NCBI GenBank assembly: GCA_002345475.1
Contig: DDWC01000219.1
Coordinates: 1-8,556 of the forward strand
Direction of reading: 5' to 3'
Source of the DNA: Firmicutes bacterium UBA2296
GTDB lineage: Bacteria > Bacillota > UBA994
Length of the DNA stretch: 8,556 nt
Shown here: positions 4,940-8,556 of the stretch, in pieces
Numbering within the stretch: position 1 is the first letter of the stretch
Layout: every line of letters starts with the position of its first letter
The notes under the pieces: generated by a model
The model's input: only the letters and a program-made list of their open reading frames with translations
What the model was told of the DNA's origin: nothing
The model's database searches: none
Position numbers and translations under genes: made by a program

Positions 4940-6484
4940 CTACTCTTCTTCTGCAGCCAACTCGCTGTAGGTGAGAAGGCCCGTAACACTCGCGGCTATT
5001 GGGGTGAGGGGCACTACGTCGCGCCTGCGGATTTCCTGCAAAGTGAACTTGCGGTTTAGCGCCATCAGTTGTCTGAGACCGGCGGAGATGCGGCCCAGAT
5101 ATGAGTACACAGCGACGGCACCACAGGGAATCTCCATGGCTTTTTCGCCATAGAAAGCCCGCAGTTCGCGATAGCCGCTGAAAAGCTCGCCGGTGGTTTC
5201 GCCAAACCGGCGGAACTCTCGGGGGACATTGCCTTCGCTGACCATCTCGCCCACCTGCTTCCCCACCATGGCAGCAGCCATGGCCGCGCGTCCTATGCCT
5301 ACCAGGGGGACATGAGGCGCTCCCAGTGCCAGCACTTTAAACACCTGATCTTCCATGGCAATGCCTCCCGCTACAGCCACCTGAGGAATGGCAAGGCCTC
5401 GCGATTTCATGTTGCTGAGCATATCATAAATAACACTTTCCAGCTCGATGGTCGGTATGCCCCACTCGTTCATCATCTTACTGGGGCTATTTCCGGAACC
5501 GCCACCTGCGCCGTCGAAGGTAACCAAGTCGACTCTGGCTTCACTGGCTATGCGCAGTATTTCACGCAAATCCGCAGGATCAAAGGGACCCGTCTTGAAA
5601 CACACCCTTTTGGCGCCAAGCTGACGAAGCTGCCGCACCCGTGCTACCAAACCCGCTCTATCCCACATGGGCAGTTTGCCGATCTTCTCAAATACTGGGC
5701 CGATGCCCTTCTCATAGTCTTCAGCTATCGCGGGATCTTCCGGATCGGGATTAACCAGGTACCCCATTCTCTTAAACCTTAAGGCGTCTTCGAGTTTCTC
5801 GACCCTGCCCATACCCTGAATGCCTTTGGCCGCCTGGCCAAACTTGAGCTCCACGGATTCCACCCCGAGAGAGCCGATAGCATAGTCCAAAACTCCCAGA
5901 TATTCATCATCGTAGTTAGCCTGCAGCACTATGTCCCCATATCCCCGGTGATGTTTGCGGAAGGCTCCCACCATTTCTTTAAGCAGCGGCGACGAGCACA
6001 CTTTGCCTCCCCGCGACTGCAGTTCCTTATCCTTTGCCACCACGTCTTCACCGATCACGACAACAACACCGGCCAGGGCCGCTCCAGCAAAGTAATCTCT
6101 CCAGTTTAGCTTGGCCATGGCAGGCAAGACAATGGGAGCCAGCAAAGGCACGGGGTGCAGGAGGCCGAAAGTACTGTTGATGTCAGCCTTGGGGAAAGTA
6201 GCGGCGCTGGGGTCGGCAGGGCAGCCGAAGGCCCCAAACACTCTCCCGTTGATATTAAGGTGAGAAAAGTCCAGCGGGTAGTCTTTCTCTGAGGCAAACT
6301 GATTGACATCGGTCTGATAGGGATAAATCGCCTCCGAACCGCGCAGCGCAGACAGGCCGATTTCGCACATCCCGGTACACTGGTAAGTGCAAACCGCACA
6401 CATACCAGAAAAGGGAGAGAGATGATCGGGAGTTCGCATCCTGGTGTTAGTAATGCTGCTGCCAAGCGACGGGCTGTATACCAT
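4940..6484 (-). CDS. FMN-binding glutamate synthase-family protein with N-terminal four-Cys motif
   Basis: 514 residues from the ATG at 6484, which has GAGAGGT (6492-6498) 7 bases ahead. The frame stays open to 6895, but that extension would cross a terminator and the DUF5320 gene in another frame, so I reject it. The bulk (about 80-470) is the TIM-barrel FMN domain of glutamate synthase: VVVIGEDVV (140-148), ELKFGQAAKG (212-221), FKTGPFDPADL (296-306), TFDGAGGGSGNSP (322-334), VAGGIAMEDQVFKVLALGA (371-389), GIGRAAM (396-402). There is no glutaminase domain and no NADPH-binding subunit alongside. The N-terminus has C29, C32, C36 and C40 (CAVCTYQCTGMC), spaced like a metal or Fe-S site; this is not the C-x5-C-x4-C 3Fe-4S pattern of classical GltB. 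Family members of this archaeal-like class are often annotated glutamate synthase without proof, so a different FMN-dependent oxidoreductase activity is possible. It is probably transcribed separately from the DUF5320 gene. Confidence 0.88.
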   Translation of the reverse strand: MVYSPSLGSSITNTRMRTPDHLSPFSGMCAVCTYQCTGMCEIGLSALRGSEAIYPYQTDVNQFASEKDYPLDFSHLNINGRVFGAFGCPADPSAATFPKADINSTFGLLHPVPLLAPIVLPAMAKLNWRDYFAGAALAGVVVVIGEDVVAKDKELQSRGGKVCSSPLLKEMVGAFRKHHRGYGDIVLQANYDDEYLGVLDYAIGSLGVESVELKFGQAAKGIQGMGRVEKLEDALRFKRMGYLVNPDPEDPAIAEDYEKGIGPVFEKIGKLPMWDRAGLVARVRQLRQLGAKRVCFKTGPFDPADLREILRIASEARVDLVTFDGAGGGSGNSPSKMMNEWGIPTIELESVIYDMLSNMKSRGLAIPQVAVAGGIAMEDQVFKVLALGAPHVPLVGIGRAAMAAAMVGKQVGEMVSEGNVPREFRRFGETTGELFSGYRELRAFYGEKAMEIPCGAVAVYSYLGRISAGLRQLMALNRKFTLQEIRRRDVVPLTPIAASVTGLLTYSELAAEEE

Positions 6485-6555
6485 GATAAGGACCTCTCTT
6501 TCGAATTGTAATGCTAGGTACTTCGCTAACTTGCCGCAAATACCTCTCGACACAG

Positions 6556-6587
6556 AAAAAGCAACAGACACTTTTTGCCTGTTGCTT
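6556..6587 (-). terminator. Intrinsic terminator of the DUF5320 gene
   Basis: On the minus strand AAGCAACAG, an 11-base loop and CTGTTGCTT form a 9-pair perfect stem (6559-6587), followed by a run of T (6556-6560 as A on the plus strand). It starts 7 bases after the DUF5320 stop. It separates that gene from the glutamate-synthase homologue, which therefore needs its own promoter within 6485-6555. Only a lone TACAAT (6505-6510) without a good -35 is seen there. Confidence 0.85.
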
Positions 6588-6594
6588 ATCTTCG

Positions 6595-6867
6595 TTATTC
6601 TTCCTTCCATTCTTCCAGTCTCCTGGCTATCTGGTCGAGTTGACGCTCCAGAAATTGTTTCCGCTGCGTAAGTGACTCCTTCGGATCTTCGACGGCGTAA
6701 TCCGCGACGTAGCCAAGCCCGCGACCAAACCCGCGACGGCAACCGAAGGCACCCCGGCCTGCTCCCCGCATGGGAGCACCGTATGCAGCGCCACCGCCAC
6801 AAGGCCCCATGCCGCGCCCTGTCAGCTGACCTTCCCCTCGGGGACCAGTCATATTCCTTCCCGGCAA
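6595..6867 (-). CDS. DUF5320-type small Gly/Arg-rich protein
   Basis: 90 residues from a TTG start. The opening MPGRNMTGPRGEGQLTGRGM resembles the family hallmark (MPxGDxTGPxGxGPMTGRGxGxC), which is why I place the start at TTG 6867 and not at GTG 6876 or ATG 6852. AGGGGAGG (6876-6883) is 8 bases from this TTG. Residues 7-52 are very rich in Gly, Arg and Ala with single cysteines at C23 and C43. Residues 61-90 (SLTQRKQFLERQLDQIARRL region) form a charged amphipathic helix, probably a coiled coil. The function of the family is unknown; members are often found near iron-sulfur or NifX/NifB-type genes in anaerobes (from memory), and none is present here. It has its own promoter and terminator, so it is likely a monocistronic message, with possible read-through from the metallohydrolase gene upstream. 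Confidence 0.85.
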   Translation of the reverse strand: MPGRNMTGPRGEGQLTGRGMGPCGGGAAYGAPMRGAGRGAFGCRRGFGRGLGYVADYAVEDPKESLTQRKQFLERQLDQIARRLEEWKEE

Positions 6868-6875
6868 TGATAACA

Positions 6876-6883
6876 CCTCCCCT
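6876..6883 (-). promoter_or_regulatory. Ribosome binding site deciding the TTG start of the DUF5320 gene
   Basis: AGGGGAGG on the minus strand, 8 bases before TTG at 6867. The in-frame GTG codon at 6876 overlaps this site and so cannot use it. The ATG at 6852 has only AAGGA two bases ahead, too close for efficient use. Confidence 0.65.
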
Positions 6884-6890
6884 CATTAAT

Positions 6891-6940
6891 GGCATATGCC
6901 CTATTCAATTATGAGGATACTCTTTTTGCGGGCATATGTC
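6891..6940. promoter_or_regulatory. Pair of palindromic boxes framing the DUF5320 promoter (putative operators)
   Basis: GGCATATGCC at 6891-6900 is a perfect 10-base palindrome; GGCATATGTC at 6931-6940 differs by one base. Their starts are exactly 40 bases apart, close to four helical turns. The upstream box overlaps the -35 and the downstream one lies just past the predicted transcription start, a layout typical of repressor operators. The regulator is not identified. Confidence 0.45.
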
Positions 6941-6942
6941 AA
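6914..6942 (-). promoter_or_regulatory. Sigma-A-like promoter of the DUF5320 gene
   Basis: On the minus strand a perfect TTGACA (6937-6942), a 17-base spacer and TATCCT (6914-6919), four of six matches to the -10 consensus. The predicted start is near 6907, giving a 40-base leader. The -35 overlaps one palindrome and the leader contains the other. Confidence 0.65.
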
Positions 6943-6960
6943 TAACGTTTCGGAGGCTTT

Positions 6961-7674
6961 TTAGCGGTATTGCTCAATCACCAGCCTGATGGCGCTCTTG
7001 ACCATATCGTGCCATCTATCCGGTGTCTCGTGTTTTTCAAGTACCCTGGCAAACATCTCTTCCTGGCTGTGCCCTGCCGCCTGCCAATCCTTGATGTCGG
7101 CGACAAAGGCTTCGAGCCATTGGCGCTGTTTTTTCAGAATATCCCGGCCTCCTAAAGGGCCGTGTCCCGGGACAACCTCGTCCACATCCCAGGTTTCCAG
7201 TTTAGCCAGGTTGTCTATCCACAGCCTGAAGTCCGCCACCCCCATGTAAGGCATGCGGCCATTAAACACCAGGTCTCCAACAAACAGCAGTTTCCTTTCG
7301 GGGAAGTAGATCGTGGAAACTCCAGGGCAATGGCCGCCCTGCAACTGCAGCTCAACTGGCTCTCCTAGATACAGAGTCAGCCCGTCGCTAAAGCTTATGT
7401 CAGGAAGCGGGTACAGCTCCTGGTTGTACTTGCCCATGGCCGAGCGAGCTGGCGCCGAGGCAATCACTGGGCAGTCGAAGAACTTGTTGCCCCCAAGATG
7501 ATCCGCGTGCTCGTGGGTATTGAGCACAAAGGCCACAGGCCCCATTGCCGTCGCTCTCTCATAAACCTGCTTGCCGTCCTCAGCCGTCCCACCTGTATCG
7601 ATGACGAGAATCTGGCCGTCTTTGAGTGTCACCAGTGAAGAGTTCACTATGGATCCCAGAACAGTTAACGACAT
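6961..7674 (-). CDS. MBL-fold metallo-hydrolase
   Basis: 237 residues from the ATG at 7674, preceded by GGGAAAGGGG (7682-7691) with a 7-base spacer. Longer starts exist in frame (ATG 7701, ATG 7710, GTG 7716) but lack a ribosome site. Zinc ligands are all visible: the signature NTHEHADHLGG with H54, H56, D58 and H59, then H115 in QGGHCPG, the bridging D134 in FVGDLVF, and H171 in VPGHGP. The N-terminal strands (SSLVTLKDGQILVIDTGG) are typical. This general class hydrolyses thioesters, lactones or other esters, and some members use a di-iron site; the substrate is unknown. There is no flavodoxin or rubredoxin domain, so it is not a flavodiiron protein. A helical C-terminal extension (175-237) follows the last ligand. 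It lies directly behind the carrier gene (32 bases apart, or overlapping if an earlier start is used) and is probably in the same operon. Confidence 0.93.
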   Translation of the reverse strand: MSLTVLGSIVNSSLVTLKDGQILVIDTGGTAEDGKQVYERATAMGPVAFVLNTHEHADHLGGNKFFDCPVIASAPARSAMGKYNQELYPLPDISFSDGLTLYLGEPVELQLQGGHCPGVSTIYFPERKLLFVGDLVFNGRMPYMGVADFRLWIDNLAKLETWDVDEVVPGHGPLGGRDILKKQRQWLEAFVADIKDWQAAGHSQEEMFARVLEKHETPDRWHDMVKSAIRLVIEQYR

Positions 7675-7706
7675 CTGACTACCCCTTTCCCTTTTTAGCA
7701 TTACAT

Positions 7707-8556
7707 TCATATCCACGTGTACAACAGCAACACAACCAGAACCTTGGCTAACAGACCTATGGGGTAAGTGGAGCCATAGGCTCCAGCAGTGAGACTGCTC
7801 CCTGTGCTCTCCAGAGCCGCGCCAAGGCCTGGTGTTGAAGTCATGCTGCCACAGATGGCGCCGCTTAATATGACCCAGTCAAGTTTGAGCAGGAACCTCC
7901 CCACGAGAAACCCGGCCATTACAGTGAACAAAGTACAGAGGACCCCTACCAACACCAGTAACACTGCCGGTCCACTTAAGGCCTGCACCGCGTCATAGCC
8001 GTAGGTCAGGCCGACGTAACTGAAGATAAAAACGACGGGAATCTGTTGGATGGAACTGAGTGACACCTGGCTCATGGCAAAATTAAGCGGACCTATGCGC
8101 CTGAGATTGCCCAGAAGCAGGCCTGCCACCAGCATGCCCCCAGGGGTCTGCAGTGAGATGTTTCCGAGAGTGCCCAGGGGAAACGCTACCTGGCCCAGCA
8201 GATAGCCAACCACCGCCGTAAACGCAAAAGCGGCCATATCCAGACCTTTCAGTTCCTCTACATTCTCGTCGCCCTGTCGAGGCTGCACTTTGCGGCGTGA
8301 CTCTGTTTCAGGCGCAGCCACAGGCAAAGAAAATAAACGTGGCAAGAGCCCCATTGACAGCACCACTATTACAACGCTGAAGGGATAGGTGAGAGCGTAA
8401 CCAAGACCCACAGCCGCAACCGCGGTGGGTGACACAACCCTGCCGGCTGCCTCCAGAGCGATGGCTAATCCAGGGGAACTGGTGATAGCTCCGGTAAAGA
8501 CACCGGCCAGACCCTCCAGGTCAAGGGACGGAATGAGTAAGAAGAAAGCTACGACA
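7707..8556 (-). CDS. AspT/YidE-YbjL-type membrane carrier, 5' end beyond window
   Basis: The frame is open to the right edge, so the N terminus is missing; 282 residues are visible, ending in LLLYTWI. It is an integral membrane protein with two homologous halves. The first ends in GVFTGAITSSPGLAIALEAAGRV and the second contains GAICGSMTSTPGLGAALESTG; this repeated G-A-(I/T)-x-x-S-x-(T/S)-P-G-L motif is the hallmark I recall for the aspartate:alanine exchanger / YidE-YbjL duplication family. The second half also shows GMLVAGLLLGNLRRIGPLNF. A charged linker of about 30 residues (ETESRRKVQPRQGDENVEEL) separates the halves. YidE and YbjL have TrkA-C regulatory domains at this position, and there is no room for one here. 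Known members exchange amino or other organic acids; the substrate is not predictable. The stop overlaps an in-frame ATG of the metallohydrolase as ATGA (7707-7710), suggesting coupled expression. Confidence 0.8.
   Translation of the reverse strand, partial: VVAFFLLIPSLDLEGLAGVFTGAITSSPGLAIALEAAGRVVSPTAVAAVGLGYALTYPFSVVIVVLSMGLLPRLFSLPVAAPETESRRKVQPRQGDENVEELKGLDMAAFAFTAVVGYLLGQVAFPLGTLGNISLQTPGGMLVAGLLLGNLRRIGPLNFAMSQVSLSSIQQIPVVFIFSYVGLTYGYDAVQALSGPAVLLVLVGVLCTLFTVMAGFLVGRFLLKLDWVILSGAICGSMTSTPGLGAALESTGSSLTAGAYGSTYPIGLLAKVLVVLLLYTWI

Noticed and set aside
6505..6533. Possible promoter for the glutamate-synthase homologue (TACAAT at 6505-6510, minus strand)
   Set aside because: The -10 is good but the -35 region (CAAGTT) does not match, and the implied start falls at the edge of the ribosome site. 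A promoter must exist here but is not pinned down.
7675..7716. Longer start for the metallohydrolase (GTG 7716 or ATG 7710)
   Set aside because: No ribosome site precedes them and the extra residues are basic and unlike the family, though the ATGA overlap keeps ATG 7710 as an alternative.

Overview
The window looks like chromosome of a Gram-positive, probably anaerobic Clostridia-type Firmicute, with Peptococcaceae and relatives the best guess. Shine-Dalgarno sequences are strong (GAGGTGA, AGGGGAGG, AGAGGAG), two genes appear to start at TTG, promoters are sigma-A-like, and the helicase is a close match to the Firmicute CshA type. A DUF5320 protein and a stand-alone FMN-domain glutamate synthase homologue fit an anaerobe. 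Genus is not assignable by eye. No mobile element, CRISPR array, tRNA or rRNA was seen.

Layout. Bases 1-340 (minus) hold the N-terminal part of a DUF2156 / LPG-synthase-C-like protein that runs off the left edge. It diverges from a plus-strand block: a membrane-anchored protein of unknown function (511-1401), a fumarylacetoacetate-hydrolase-family enzyme (1485-2261) and a CshA-type DEAD-box RNA helicase (2347-3789). Each of the three has its own recognisable promoter, so this is a run of separate units more than one operon. The helicase message should begin almost exactly at a strong hairpin.

The 350-base gap 3790-4139 lies between convergent genes and carries no credible gene. It is built from degenerate tandem heptamers in two families. 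One family occurs in opposite orientations on the two sides of a strong intrinsic terminator.

From 4140 to the right edge everything reads on the minus strand. In transcription order: an AspT/YidE-YbjL-type membrane carrier (cut by the right edge), an MBL-fold metallohydrolase, a small Gly/Arg-rich DUF5320 protein ending at an intrinsic terminator, an FMN-binding glutamate-synthase-domain protein with an N-terminal four-cysteine cluster, and DeoD purine nucleoside phosphorylase. The carrier and metallohydrolase are tightly packed and probably cotranscribed. The DUF5320 gene has its own promoter framed by two near-identical palindromes, which suggests specific regulation.

Most genes are ordinary housekeeping or accessory metabolism (nucleoside salvage, RNA unwinding, FAH-type hydrolysis, transport). 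No clear new multi-gene system was found. The points most worth a second look are the heptamer-built convergent spacer, the two-palindrome promoter of the DUF5320 gene, the 5'-terminal hairpin of the helicase mRNA, the cysteine cluster of the glutamate-synthase homologue, and the unrecognised membrane-anchored protein.
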